DNA of 64,000 bases. Origin: Flammeovirga yaeyamensis. GTDB taxonomy: Bacteria > Bacteroidota > Bacteroidia > Cytophagales > Flammeovirgaceae. The notes under the pieces are model-generated. The model was not told the DNA's origin, did not search any database, and saw only the letters and a program-made list of their open reading frames with translations. Below, one piece after another: positions 18,235 through 28,178 of the stretch. Position numbers and translations under genes: made by a program. Within the stretch, counting starts at the first letter, position 1, and the number at the start of each line of letters is the position of its first letter. The stretch is from assembly GCF_018736045.1 (NCBI RefSeq), contig NZ_CP076132.1, forward strand, positions 1,969,501 through 2,033,500. Reading direction: 5' to 3'.

Positions 18235-19137
18235 TTATCTAATAACTTTGTTTCTGATTGATTTTAATAAACTTGTAATTTTTTGGATGTCAGTGTCAGT
18301 AACGTGAACAACACTTCTTGTGCCATCTGTAACTACTAAAACACCGTCGATCTCTTCCATAGTAGGTTCGCCAACGATCACTTCCACTTCAATTTGATCA
18401 TAGATTTCTTGAAGAGCAGTTAGGTCATTGATAAGATCTTCAAAACCTGGGCTAGACTTGTAAATATCTAAAACAAGTAATAGTTGATCTAAAACCACTT
18501 TTTGATCACCAATTTTGTCTTTCAACAAATCGTTTGGCTCTCTTTGATTGATAACTGTAGTTAAATATACAGCTTCAATCCAACCGCCTGTAAGAATCAA
18601 GACAGAAACATTTTCTCTCTTTCTTTCTCTAAGGTTATTATTTATTTTTTCGAAGTTCAATGTTGTTTGTTGGATCAATTCGTCCAATCTGTTTGAACTT
18701 TCTGCTAATTCTTTAATTGTTTCATAATCGAAAAATGCTCCAATTCCTAGACCATCAGCCAAATCTCTAACAGAGTTAAGGAATGAAATTGCATCTTGGT
18801 TTTTACCGTAAATATTGGCAAAACCTAAATCAGTACCATAAATGCCTAAGTTAATTGCTTTTTGGAAACCTGTGTTATAACGAGAAACAGCTTCCGGTGC
18901 GTTTAAGTCAGCTTTGTTATATATAGTACCACTTTCTTTAATTAGTACTGAAATTTCTAAAGGAGATGGAATTGATTCCAATACTTCACTCACTGGAAGC
19001 ACCTCTTGAGAAACTTTAGTAGGGGCCGTTGTATTCAAGTTTTTTGCAGGCCCATTTTTCGGTAATTCTCCTGCTGAAACAGTTGTAGCAGCTAGCATGA
19101 CCGAGGCCGCCAATGTATTCAGATATTTGGTATTCAT
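18235..19137 (-). CDS. Exported helical protein of unknown function
   Basis: 300 residues with a signal peptide (about 1-22, ending TVSA). The mature protein is predicted mainly alpha-helical: an acidic helix at about 50-70, helices around 90-220 (YNTGFQKAINLGIYGTDLGF, LAESSNRLDELIQQTTLNFE), and a short beta hairpin near the C-terminus (IDGVLVVTDGTRSVVHVTD). No known motif. It lies 60 bp downstream of the ABC protein gene and 29 bp upstream of the 142-aa secreted protein, which suggests a periplasmic role connected to that transporter-like protein. Confidence 0.65.
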   Translation of the reverse strand: MNTKYLNTLAASVMLAATTVSAGELPKNGPAKNLNTTAPTKVSQEVLPVSEVLESIPSPLEISVLIKESGTIYNKADLNAPEAVSRYNTGFQKAINLGIYGTDLGFANIYGKNQDAISFLNSVRDLADGLGIGAFFDYETIKELAESSNRLDELIQQTTLNFEKINNNLRERKRENVSVLILTGGWIEAVYLTTVINQREPNDLLKDKIGDQKVVLDQLLLVLDIYKSSPGFEDLINDLTALQEIYDQIEVEVIVGEPTMEEIDGVLVVTDGTRSVVHVTDTDIQKITSLLKSIRNKVIR

Positions 19138-19197
19138 CTTATCTTTGCTTTTTCAAAGGTAGTTTTATCGATTATAAATCATCGTTGAAAAAATCAC

Positions 19198-22100
19198 TTA
19201 TGATTCTTTAGAGAAAAGTTTACTAAAAATAACTTCTGCTCCGTCAATGAGCTTTTTCAACCATTCAAAATATAACGTAATATATAAGAATAGTGACATT
19301 AGCCATATCATAAGCACGTTGAATGTAAATGTGTCAATATATGTGCCAAATACTTTTTTCTCCGGTGCAAATAAATGAGATCTGTAATCTAAAGGTCCAG
19401 ATGTGTTCTCTTTCACGAAGTAAATAGGATCGATTAATTGAACAATACGATTCTTATCAACGACTGTACGGTTTAAAACATTTTTATTTTTCACAAATGT
19501 TTCCAACTGATCATTGTGATATAAATCTTTTGCTTTTGAGAGATTAAAGTCATCGCCAAATTCTTTTTTCATTGCGTAAATTCTTTTGTCTCTCTCTTCT
19601 TCAGCTTTTATTAATTGATCATTATAGAAAATTGACGACTCGTATAAGATCTTTCTAAGCTGATTACCTTCTTGAGAAGTGATTTTTCCATCTTCTAGGA
19701 AAGCAAGGGCTTCTTTCTTTTTATCTTCGTGAGCAGTAAAATATTTATCAGCATTTATTTCGTTTACCAATGTTTTGATGTCATCTGCAAGAATTAATGC
19801 AGTGCTATCATTCGTATTTTTACTGTTCATTTGAGCACTGAATAGAATTTCTTCCATTCTTGGTTCCCAATAAGCACTTTTGTAATTACTTTGACTTAAT
19901 TGCATGTCCAAATCAAAGAAAGGCTTCTTGAATTCATTGTTTTTATATTGTTCAACAGATAAACTTTCGTAAGCCCATCGTGAAGCCATAATATCCGCAA
20001 TAAGTGGAGTTTTTCCGTGTTCGCTTATAGTATTGTTAAGCTTTGAGAAATCGAATATTAAACCACTTAAAATCATTTGTGGAATTAATAAGATTGGGAT
20101 CAAAATATATACTGTGATTGCAGAATTAAAAGCAGATGAGATATTTAGACCAATCAAATTCGCATGACATGAGACAGTAAATAATACCAACCAATATTGC
20201 CATGTTAAATTATGAACTTCTAAGAGAGTATTCCCTATTAAGACAAACGTAAGTGTCTGTATGGCAGAAAAACCGAAAAGAATTATCAATTTTGAGAAAA
20301 GATAACTACTTCTACTGAGGTTCAGGAAGGATTCCCTTTTCTTGATTTTTCTATCCTTAATTATTTCCTCCGCACTTACAGTCATACCCATAAATAGAGC
20401 AACTAAAATTGCAATTAGAATATAAGGAGGGATGTTTTCGTTATGTCTGAAAACATATTCAGTATCTCCATCTTTAATGTAGTAGATTACCCAAGATAGC
20501 AATAATGCTAAGAAAGGAGCCTCTAATAAATTGATGGATAAATATTGTTTATTACTAAATTTCGAAAGGAAATCTCTGATAGTGAAGATCACTGTTTGCA
20601 TCAACTTCGAAGGGATATTCAAAGTTTTTGGAGGCTCAACATTTGCTTCTTCAATTTCAGGTTTTTTGAAATTCGATTGATAGATTCTATGCCAATCTTC
20701 AGGTTGTGATTTTCTCTTATTGGTGAATTCACCATATTCATCTACCACCTGAGCTTCAATGATATTGAATAATTGTTCTGGATTGACATTACCACAGGTA
20801 TTACATTGCCCTTGATCACTATCTACTTGTCCTACGACACCTTTAAAGTGTGTAATAGCTTCAATCGGGTTGCCATAGAATACAGGATATCCACCAGTAT
20901 CAAGTAACCACATTTTATCAAACATCTTGTAAATGTCTGATGATGGTTGGTGAATAACTACAAAAATTAATTTTCCTTTAAGAGATAATTCTTTTAAAAG
21001 GTCAATTACGTTTTCAGAGTCTCTTGATGATAGTCCAGATGTAGGCTCATCAACAAACATTACTGCAGGCTCACGGATAAGTTCTAATGCTATATTTAGA
21101 CGCTTTCTCTGACCACCTGATATTTTTTTGTTTAGAACATTACCAACAACAAGGTGAGCAATTCGGTCAAGACCTAAACTACTTAATACCTCATTTACTT
21201 TAGCAGTAAGTTCTTGCTCGGTCATGTCTTTAAAACACAACTTAGCATTGTAATATAAGTTTTGGAATACCGTTAATTCCTCAATCAATAAATCATCTTG
21301 AGCAATGTAACCAATAACTCCTTCAATATTTTCTTTTTCAGTATGGATATTATATCCATTGATTCTTACTTCACCTGAAGATGGTTTTTCTAAACCTGCA
21401 AGAACGTTCAATAGAGTAGTCTTACCAGCACCTGAAGCACCCATAATACCTACTAATTGACCAGTGTTTTCTCCAAAGTTGATATCTCTTAAACCAAGCT
21501 GACCATTAGGGAATTTATATTCGATATCTTCAGCTACAAAAGAAATATTACCGCCAATTTCGCCTGAGTTGTATTTGTTTACTAAATCAGAATAATAAAG
21601 TGGTGCTCCTTTAGGAGTTTTAAAGATACTGCCTGGAGAGAATAGATAAACACTGTCTTTTGTAACAAGCTGTCCATTTAAATATACTGATTCAACACCT
21701 GTATATTTTGTAAAATATAGACCAACGCTTCTCATTCTTATGAAAATGATTTCTCCATCTAAAAGGCCTGAATCAATAAATTTGATTTTACTACCCTCAG
21801 GTGGCATTTCATCGTCGAAAATAAGAATATCTTCATTATCAATTTTCGAAGAGTGCTGCTCTATGACGAATCGTTCTAGTGTTTTGTATTCTGCGGAAGG
21901 AATATTAAATACATCAGCAACAGTATGGATAATGTCCATACGTTGTGGCGTATAAGAATTCTCATCAATAGAAACAATCTCAAGCAATTTAACTAATACA
22001 ATAGCCTTTTGCTTTTGATCAAGAGTCTTATTGATCTTACGACAAATAGATAGAGTTCTTACAGAATTCAGAACAGAAACACCGTCAGTTAAATTAGAGA

Positions 22101-22341
22101 TTAATGGTTCTCCTTTTTTCTCACGTTTCTTGTTCTCCTTCTCTATTCTCTTTTTTATTTTTTCTTCTTCCTCTTCAACTAATCCATCATATAACTTGAT
22201 GTATTCTTCTACTGAACTTTTCTCAAGTTCCGTATTAAGAAATTTTATTACAAAGTTTCTTTCCGTATCAGTAGTTCCTTCACCTTGTGTAGAGATGATG
22301 GCAAATAGTTGAGTCAGTGCTTTTAATATTTCTTCACTCAT
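19198..22341 (-). CDS. Large ABCG-like membrane ATPase with regulatory N-terminus
   Basis: 1047 residues. Residues 1-170 are helical and TerB-like with a charged coiled stretch (55-78); 172-260 form a beta-rich, FHA-like segment. The ABC ATPase follows: Walker A GASGAGKT at 301-308, signature SGGQRKR at 408-414, Walker B with D431/E432, H-loop IHQPS. A CxxC (QCNTCGN) comes after it. The permease has about five TM helices near 600-760, then an unusual soluble insert of about 230 residues, then one last TM near 1010-1035. The ATPase-first order and single permease resemble ABCG half-transporters, so a dimer is likely. Substrate is unknown. It starts a three-gene unit with two exported proteins; the siaC terminator lies just upstream. 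Confidence 0.82.
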   Translation of the reverse strand: MSEEILKALTQLFAIISTQGEGTTDTERNFVIKFLNTELEKSSVEEYIKLYDGLVEEEEEKIKKRIEKENKKREKKGEPLISNLTDGVSVLNSVRTLSICRKINKTLDQKQKAIVLVKLLEIVSIDENSYTPQRMDIIHTVADVFNIPSAEYKTLERFVIEQHSSKIDNEDILIFDDEMPPEGSKIKFIDSGLLDGEIIFIRMRSVGLYFTKYTGVESVYLNGQLVTKDSVYLFSPGSIFKTPKGAPLYYSDLVNKYNSGEIGGNISFVAEDIEYKFPNGQLGLRDINFGENTGQLVGIMGASGAGKTTLLNVLAGLEKPSSGEVRINGYNIHTEKENIEGVIGYIAQDDLLIEELTVFQNLYYNAKLCFKDMTEQELTAKVNEVLSSLGLDRIAHLVVGNVLNKKISGGQRKRLNIALELIREPAVMFVDEPTSGLSSRDSENVIDLLKELSLKGKLIFVVIHQPSSDIYKMFDKMWLLDTGGYPVFYGNPIEAITHFKGVVGQVDSDQGQCNTCGNVNPEQLFNIIEAQVVDEYGEFTNKRKSQPEDWHRIYQSNFKKPEIEEANVEPPKTLNIPSKLMQTVIFTIRDFLSKFSNKQYLSINLLEAPFLALLLSWVIYYIKDGDTEYVFRHNENIPPYILIAILVALFMGMTVSAEEIIKDRKIKKRESFLNLSRSSYLFSKLIILFGFSAIQTLTFVLIGNTLLEVHNLTWQYWLVLFTVSCHANLIGLNISSAFNSAITVYILIPILLIPQMILSGLIFDFSKLNNTISEHGKTPLIADIMASRWAYESLSVEQYKNNEFKKPFFDLDMQLSQSNYKSAYWEPRMEEILFSAQMNSKNTNDSTALILADDIKTLVNEINADKYFTAHEDKKKEALAFLEDGKITSQEGNQLRKILYESSIFYNDQLIKAEEERDKRIYAMKKEFGDDFNLSKAKDLYHNDQLETFVKNKNVLNRTVVDKNRIVQLIDPIYFVKENTSGPLDYRSHLFAPEKKVFGTYIDTFTFNVLMIWLMSLFLYITLYFEWLKKLIDGAEVIFSKLFSKES

Positions 22342-22476
22342 AGATAGCCGTCGTAGTGCGGATATTCAGTATCCCTAAAAAATAATATAGTGTATTAGCA
22401 AAAAGCATACACATTATTAATGCAAAAGTGATAACAAATATTGTATAATAAGGATTATTTCTTCTAATAAATAAAA

Positions 22477-22510
22477 AAACACTTGATTTGTGTCTAAAAA
22501 TCAAGTGTTT
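22477..22510 (-). terminator. Intrinsic terminator after siaC
   Basis: 13-bp perfect stem (22477-22489 with 22498-22510, 8-nt loop). On the minus strand it is followed by TTTTTATTTATT. It ends the six-gene signalling operon and separates it from the ABC gene. Confidence 0.85.
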
Positions 22511-22528
22511 ATAATTCGTGATACTTTT

Positions 22529-22891
22529 TTAGTAAGTCTCGAATTCGAACTCTAATTCTACTAATTCTTCAAATTCTTCTCCCGCTTCCTGCATATCTTC
22601 ATCATCTTCATGATAATACCAGACAACTGTAACGCCTTCTACTTCTTCAAGTTTAGATAAGATATCAAGGATTAATTTTGAAGAGGCTGTATTGAAATAT
22701 TCTAGTTTGAATAAAAACTTAGTCTCACTATTATTTTCTTCAGCATACTCATCAATCCAACTTAAAATAGGGGCAAAAAATTCTGCTGAATCTTCTGGGA
22801 GGGACCTTCCTGATATTTCAAAAATTTCATTTTCTTTATCAAGGACTACCTTCGGTGTATCTTCTGTTCCTGCTAGATTTAGGACTTTCAT
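22529..22891 (-). CDS. siaC: SiaC family regulatory phosphoprotein (DUF1987)
   Basis: 120 residues, the normal SiaC length. The hallmark FKLEYFNTASSKLIL holds T68, the same position as the threonine phosphorylated by SiaB in Pseudomonas. In the known system SiaA dephosphorylates SiaC, and unphosphorylated SiaC binds and activates the diguanylate cyclase SiaD. The C-terminal part is very acidic (EDDEDMQEAGEEFEELVELE). No GGDEF protein is encoded in this window, so the partner here is unknown. It starts 9 bp after siaB and is last in the operon. Confidence 0.92.
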   Translation of the reverse strand: MKVLNLAGTEDTPKVVLDKENEIFEISGRSLPEDSAEFFAPILSWIDEYAEENNSETKFLFKLEYFNTASSKLILDILSKLEEVEGVTVVWYYHEDDEDMQEAGEEFEELVELEFEFETY

Positions 22892-22900
22892 GTATAAAAG

Positions 22901-23449
22901 CTATTTTAGTTTTCTTGGAATTGTCGTTTTAAGAGAAAAAAATGTGAACTCATCATTGATGGGTTCAAAATCAAAGCGAAGTTTCTCGCCAGATTTTCTA
23001 GCCATATCAATAAAGCCAAGACCTGCACCTCCTTTGGCAGAAATCTTACCATTTTTGATAATGTCTTTATATAAATTCTTAAGACCGTCTTTATCAAGGT
23101 CATTAATTTTTTCTAATCTTCCTGCAATATCCTTAACATTTCTGGATAAAATGGGGTTGCCTGATGTGATAAAGTAAGAATTATCTTCCTTGCCAATCAT
23201 GAATACGGCACTGTTTTTCTTGTCTGAAGTTTCCTCCATAGGCACAGCGTATTTACTGATATTTTGAAGACATTCAACCATTACGTTAAACACTTTTCTT
23301 TTGATCTTAGATTGTTCGCCGTAAGAGTCCATGTTTCTTTCAGCCATAGAAAGAACAGATTTAGTAATGTCTTGGGTGATCTCCCCTTCATAAATAAGGA
23401 TAAGATCTTTATCTAACATTGTCCTATGAAGTTCGTAGATGTATTTCAT
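22901..23449 (-). CDS. siaB: SiaB family protein kinase (DUF6272, GHKL fold)
   Basis: A small GHKL-fold kinase expected to phosphorylate SiaC on threonine. Numbered from the ATG at 23449 (182 aa), the N-box-like VMVECLQNISKYA has E59 and N63, and the ATP lid GGAGLG is at 140-145. There is no receiver or sensor domain, so input must come from partners. A GTG at 23491 would give 196 aa; the ATG is preferred because family members begin close to the MKYIYELH segment. It follows the PP2C phosphatase gene and directly precedes siaC (9 bp), reproducing the kinase-substrate pair. Confidence 0.88.
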   Translation of the reverse strand: MKYIYELHRTMLDKDLILIYEGEITQDITKSVLSMAERNMDSYGEQSKIKRKVFNVMVECLQNISKYAVPMEETSDKKNSAVFMIGKEDNSYFITSGNPILSRNVKDIAGRLEKINDLDKDGLKNLYKDIIKNGKISAKGGAGLGFIDMARKSGEKLRFDFEPINDEFTFFSLKTTIPRKLK

Positions 23450-23569
23450 ATTTCCGAACACTATTTGCTTCAGCTGTGATACTGATACCACTTTTGATTG
23501 ATCAAAAGCGATTTATAAAAAAAATATTTTCAAATATAATCAAACCTTGTCAACTAACAAGTAATATTG

Positions 23570-26500
23570 TTAGAATCCAATACCTATCATTATAACGTCA
23601 TCTGTCTGCTTGAAATTGCCTTTCCAGTTTTCAAATGTGTTACTAAAAGTCGTAGCAATGTCTTCCATTGAAGAATGATCAGTATTGACAATTAGCTCTC
23701 TTATACGTTTAGCTCCAAACTTACGGTTCTCCTCACCTCCAAATTGGTCAGGGTAACCGTCTGAGAACATGAAGATTTCATCTCCTTGTTCTAAATCGAG
23801 CTGATGAGTACTAAACGAAGTTCTCGTTTTGTATTCACCGCCTACTGGGAATTTATCGCCTTTGATTTGTGTAAACTCTTTATTACTAGATTTATACACA
23901 TAAAGCGGACGGTGAGCTCCAGCATATTGTACAGTTTTGGATTCTAAGTCAATTTTTGATAGAGCAATATCCATTCCATCTCTGGTACTGCTATTCGAAT
24001 CTTGACGTAATGTTTTGGTCACACCCTCGTGTAATTTATTAAGGACTTCTCCAGGTTCGATGTCTTCGTTACTAGAAACAATATCATTAAGTAGGAAGTA
24101 ACCAATTAATGAAATCAATGCTCCTGGTACACCATGACCTGTACAGTCAACAGCTGCTATGTAGATGTCTTTGCCTTTTTTATAATACCAAGGGAAATCG
24201 CCAGATACTACATCTCTAGGCTTGTAGAATATAAAGCAATCGTTTAGATCTTTCTTAATGTGCTCAGTATTAGGGATGATAGCTCCTTGAATACGTTTTG
24301 CATAGTTAATCGACTCTGTAATTTTCTTATTCTTCAATAAGATCTCCAGTTCGACTTTCTTTCTTTCTGTGATATCGTGAGATACGAATAAAGCACTTTC
24401 AAATTCCTTTTCGTCATTAAACTCTGGAATGGCCGTTACTGTCATGAAACGTGTCCCTTGATTCGTAGGGAATTCAACTTCTTTAGTACACTTTTCTGAA
24501 GTTGAAGATACTTCTATCAACATCTCCTTCCAAAGCTGAATAATATTTTCTGGTAGACTTGTATTGTCAATTTGCTGACCTGTAAATAATTCTGCTGCTA
24601 ACCCAGTGTAATCTTCGATTGTTGGGTTTGTATAGAAGATGTGACCTTCAGCGTTTAGTCGTTGAATTAAGTCAAGTGAGTTTTCAGAAAGTGCCTGCAT
24701 TTGTGTTCTCATTCTACGTTCCACTTCAGCTTGCTTTCTCTCTGTAATATCTTGTGCGTTAATTACAATACCTTCAACTGCAGGATCATCCGTTAAATTA
24801 ATACCGGTCGCTTCCAACCAAATATATCGTCCATCCTGTAGTTTATATCTATATTCTAAACTAAATGTTTGACGTCCTTCAGATTCGACAAGATTGTTGA
24901 TGAATTCTTTTACGTGATCTAAACTGTCTTTGTGCAAATTAGAAAGGTATGAAGTATCAATTAGATCTTGAGGTTTGTATCCTAAGATGTGTTTTGATGA
25001 AGGAGATACGAACTTAATTTTTGAGTCTTTATCAAAAATTGTAATCACCTCAGAAGCGTTTTCTAATAAGGATTGTAATCTATTTTGTGAGTGCTTCACT
25101 TCCTCAACTTGTTCCTCCAGACGATGGTTAGTTCTTTGAAGTTCTTCTTGAGTAGACTCCATTTCTTCAGCATTCTGACGAAGGATTTCTTGTTGTACAG
25201 AAAGTTCTGAAGACATCTGTTGAGATTCTTTCAGTAGCCTTACTGTTCTCTCGTTAATCTTAATGTTGAATATTGTTCTTGCTATGATTTGAGAAATTTC
25301 TTTCACAAACTCCAATGTCATAGGAGAGAAGTTGTCTAAAGAAGCAAACTCCAATAAACCATATACTTTTTCGTTGGCAATCAAAGGCATGATAAGTACC
25401 GATCTAGGTTTTTTCTCACCTAAAAGTCCTGAAGTGATTGAAAGATAATCACTTGGAATCTCAGTTCTTAAAATCATTTCCATTTCAATTGCAGCCTGAC
25501 CAACAAGACCTTCTGCAAATTTGAATTGCTTTTTAAGGAAACGTTTCTTGTTATAGGCATATGTACTAACTAACTCAATAGTTTGTTTGTCAATCGATAA
25601 TTCATCTGTAGCGCCCTCAACAACATAAAAAGCACCTTGAACAGCATTAATTTTTTCAGTGGTGTATGCAATAACTTCATCACCTAAAGCAATCAAGTCA
25701 TTATGCGTTCGAAGAATTTGACCAATTTCAGCTTCACCCGTAATAATCCAGTTACGTTCATAATCTCTTTTTTCTGCCTTTTGAATACTGTCTCTCATAG
25801 AGATTAAGGCATTACCTAACGTATCATCTTCTGATAAGGCAGAATAAACGGCATCATAATTACCATCACCAATTTGTTCCGAAAAGTTAGCGGTACGTTT
25901 CATACCATTGACTACCTCCTGAACGGCCATTTGCATCTCTCCAATTTCATCATTTTGGATATCATCAGATACTTCGTGAGGTAGGATACCTTTGGCGATA
26001 TAGTTTAGTCTATTTTTTAATCGAATAATCGGGGATGTAAGGAACTTAGAGAAGGTAACTGCTACAAGCATTACAATCAAAATGATAATAATGGCTGTGT
26101 AGACAAAGGTTAATATCAATCCATTTAGACCACTTTTGATTTCATCATAATCAATCTTTACCACCAAACCCCATTTAGTCGTTGGAATGTAGTTCCAATA
26201 AGAGATTGTTTTCTTTCCTCTCCAGTCAATATCATAACCGAAGTCTTTGGAATCACCTTTAGCTGCTTTTTGTATAGCTATGTTTTTAGGGTCACCTTCA
26301 CTAATTACTTCTGTGAGGAGATTTTGGCTACTTTTTAATGGGGAAATAATTGTTACATTCTTTGCTGCACCTTCAGACATTCTAGACAATAGAATTTCTC
26401 CTGTGTCACCAAGTCCAGTTCTATTTTCAACGATAGGATAGATGTTTTTTTGCAGGGAGTATAAGATGATAACGTGACCTAATTCACCATATCTTGATTT

Positions 26501-27055
26501 CATTCTAGGTGAGACAATATACATATGCACCCCTTTTTCTGTGTTAAAAGGTTCGGAGAAATATGTTTTTGTTTTCGCCTTTTTGATGATTTTTTCAAAT
26601 GTTTTATTTCTATCACCTACAATTACTGATGCAGGGAAAGTATAACTGGTATATAAAACACTACCTCTATCATCAGAAATAATAATATTAGAGTATCCGT
26701 TAACGATTTGTTTTGGGAATAAATCGTTATCTAACGTTCTTTTTATAGCGTAATAAGTGGAATCCTTATATGCACTTGATTTAGTTTTGAATAAGTACTT
26801 TAATTTAGTCGTAGAAGAAACAATCAGAGCAGATTTAGATATATACTTTAGGTTTTGCTCGAGTAATTTAAACTTCTGATCAATTTGTTCAGATTTTAAT
26901 GTACTGATAACATCAAAAGTTTCAGAGTAACGCCTTTCTACGGAATCTTCTGTTTGTATATAAGAAAGAAAACTGATAATTGCTACGGTAATGGTAACAA
27001 CCATAAGCATAATTATCGTGATCTTAGTACGTATCTTTAAATCTTGAAAGAACAT
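23570..27055 (-). CDS. Membrane PP2C (SpoIIE-type) phosphatase with CACHE, HAMP, GAF and PAS domains
   Basis: 1161 residues. Order: TM helix (about 12-32), extracytoplasmic double-CACHE-like domain (about 35-300), TM (about 308-330), HAMP, GAF (about 445-600), coiled coil (about 605-660), two PAS/PAC units (about 660-910), and a SpoIIE-type PP2C domain (about 930-1161). Metal-binding acidic residues are seen in VSGDF, AAVDCTGHGVPG, RDGMDIAL, MFSDGYPDQFGG and the final TDDVIMIG. With siaB and siaC immediately downstream it is the likely SiaA counterpart that dephosphorylates SiaC, with far more sensory input than Pseudomonas SiaA. The gap to siaB is 78-120 bp depending on the siaB start. Confidence 0.9.
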   Translation of the reverse strand: MFFQDLKIRTKITIIMLMVVTITVAIISFLSYIQTEDSVERRYSETFDVISTLKSEQIDQKFKLLEQNLKYISKSALIVSSTTKLKYLFKTKSSAYKDSTYYAIKRTLDNDLFPKQIVNGYSNIIISDDRGSVLYTSYTFPASVIVGDRNKTFEKIIKKAKTKTYFSEPFNTEKGVHMYIVSPRMKSRYGELGHVIILYSLQKNIYPIVENRTGLGDTGEILLSRMSEGAAKNVTIISPLKSSQNLLTEVISEGDPKNIAIQKAAKGDSKDFGYDIDWRGKKTISYWNYIPTTKWGLVVKIDYDEIKSGLNGLILTFVYTAIIIILIVMLVAVTFSKFLTSPIIRLKNRLNYIAKGILPHEVSDDIQNDEIGEMQMAVQEVVNGMKRTANFSEQIGDGNYDAVYSALSEDDTLGNALISMRDSIQKAEKRDYERNWIITGEAEIGQILRTHNDLIALGDEVIAYTTEKINAVQGAFYVVEGATDELSIDKQTIELVSTYAYNKKRFLKKQFKFAEGLVGQAAIEMEMILRTEIPSDYLSITSGLLGEKKPRSVLIMPLIANEKVYGLLEFASLDNFSPMTLEFVKEISQIIARTIFNIKINERTVRLLKESQQMSSELSVQQEILRQNAEEMESTQEELQRTNHRLEEQVEEVKHSQNRLQSLLENASEVITIFDKDSKIKFVSPSSKHILGYKPQDLIDTSYLSNLHKDSLDHVKEFINNLVESEGRQTFSLEYRYKLQDGRYIWLEATGINLTDDPAVEGIVINAQDITERKQAEVERRMRTQMQALSENSLDLIQRLNAEGHIFYTNPTIEDYTGLAAELFTGQQIDNTSLPENIIQLWKEMLIEVSSTSEKCTKEVEFPTNQGTRFMTVTAIPEFNDEKEFESALFVSHDITERKKVELEILLKNKKITESINYAKRIQGAIIPNTEHIKKDLNDCFIFYKPRDVVSGDFPWYYKKGKDIYIAAVDCTGHGVPGALISLIGYFLLNDIVSSNEDIEPGEVLNKLHEGVTKTLRQDSNSSTRDGMDIALSKIDLESKTVQYAGAHRPLYVYKSSNKEFTQIKGDKFPVGGEYKTRTSFSTHQLDLEQGDEIFMFSDGYPDQFGGEENRKFGAKRIRELIVNTDHSSMEDIATTFSNTFENWKGNFKQTDDVIMIGIGF

Positions 27056-27082
27056 ATATAAATAGATTTTCTGCTTTTCTTA

Positions 27083-28126
27083 TTAATTATCTTCTGTGAA
27101 CCATATGGTTACTTTGTCAAGAATCTCTCTGTCATCAGGTGAAAAACTCTTGAAAGATGCTAATTCAACAACACCCACTAAGTCATGTTCTGAGTCAATA
27201 ATAGGGGAGATCATTAACGATTGAGGAGAAGCATCTCCTAAGCCTGATACAACATTAATGTATTTTTCAGGAACATTATTAGTAATGATAGATGATTTGG
27301 TTTTGGCAACTTGTCCAGGTAGACCTTCTCCTAATTGATAGGATAGTTTATCGTTATCAGGAAGAAAGAATGCAAACCCTCTTGCATATTCTAATATTGA
27401 TTCGCCTTCAATTTCTTTTAGTTTATAATAAATACCAGTGCTTACATTAAATTCTTTACAAATAGCATTTAGTAACTTCTGATCTTTATCAGCTGCATCA
27501 TTACTATCTACAATAGCTGCATGAATATTATTGCGAATAAGTTGAGAGCGTTCTTGGATAGCATCTTTTCTTTCTTCTTCACTTTCTTGATTTTCCTTGT
27601 TGTAATACTTAGGAACGTAGATGATTTGATCTTCAGGATCTTTCATCAAGTCTGAAATCAAACGGAATAAGAAAAAGAATAAAATGGCAAATGTAAAGCC
27701 TAATGTATAATATGTTGGATTAGCAACTTCTCTTATTTGACCAATGATTTTATCATCAGTAATTTCTAAGCTCGTTAATATTAAATTCGGTAACTCATGA
27801 ATATCCCAAATAGAATAAATACACATGAATAAGAAAACGATACCTAAATAAATATTGAAAGGTTTAGATTTGTCAAAGATAAAGTAAATACAAGCAGATA
27901 TAAAAGTAAGATCGAGGAATCGAATAGAAAGTAAATAGGTTTCTCTATTGAATTGCTTCGTGTCCAAAATTCCTACTAGTGATAAGATATTTGGAAACCT
28001 CATTTCTAGAAATATTATAGCTGTAAATAGCACTGCTAAAATACCACTAATGATAATGCCATATCGTCGGATATCTGATCTCGACCCTTTTCTTCGAATA
28101 TTTGTTTTTTTCTGCGTTGTTTTCAA
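27083..28126 (-). CDS. Membrane-anchored GAF domain protein
   Basis: 347 residues. A basic N-terminus (RRKGSRSDIRR) is followed by about four TM helices (residues 22-165), a linker helix, and a cytoplasmic GAF domain (about 205-345) with EGLPGQVAKTKSS and LVGVVELASF motifs. The GAF closely resembles that of the PP2C phosphatase 27 bp downstream (EGLVGQAAIEM, VYGLLEFASL), suggesting a shared ligand or duplication. There is no output domain, so it may act as an accessory sensor for the phosphatase. Confidence 0.78.
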   Translation of the reverse strand: MKTTQKKTNIRRKGSRSDIRRYGIIISGILAVLFTAIIFLEMRFPNILSLVGILDTKQFNRETYLLSIRFLDLTFISACIYFIFDKSKPFNIYLGIVFLFMCIYSIWDIHELPNLILTSLEITDDKIIGQIREVANPTYYTLGFTFAILFFFLFRLISDLMKDPEDQIIYVPKYYNKENQESEEERKDAIQERSQLIRNNIHAAIVDSNDAADKDQKLLNAICKEFNVSTGIYYKLKEIEGESILEYARGFAFFLPDNDKLSYQLGEGLPGQVAKTKSSIITNNVPEKYINVVSGLGDASPQSLMISPIIDSEHDLVGVVELASFKSFSPDDREILDKVTIWFTEDN

Positions 28127-28178
28127 AATGCTAAGAAGGTTGCTTGAAAATATTACACAAGATTTTATTTACTAACGT

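Noticed and set aside
22692-23177. A 161-codon plus-strand frame across siaC and siaB
   Set aside because: It lies antisense to two well-supported genes and its composition is that of a mirrored frame.
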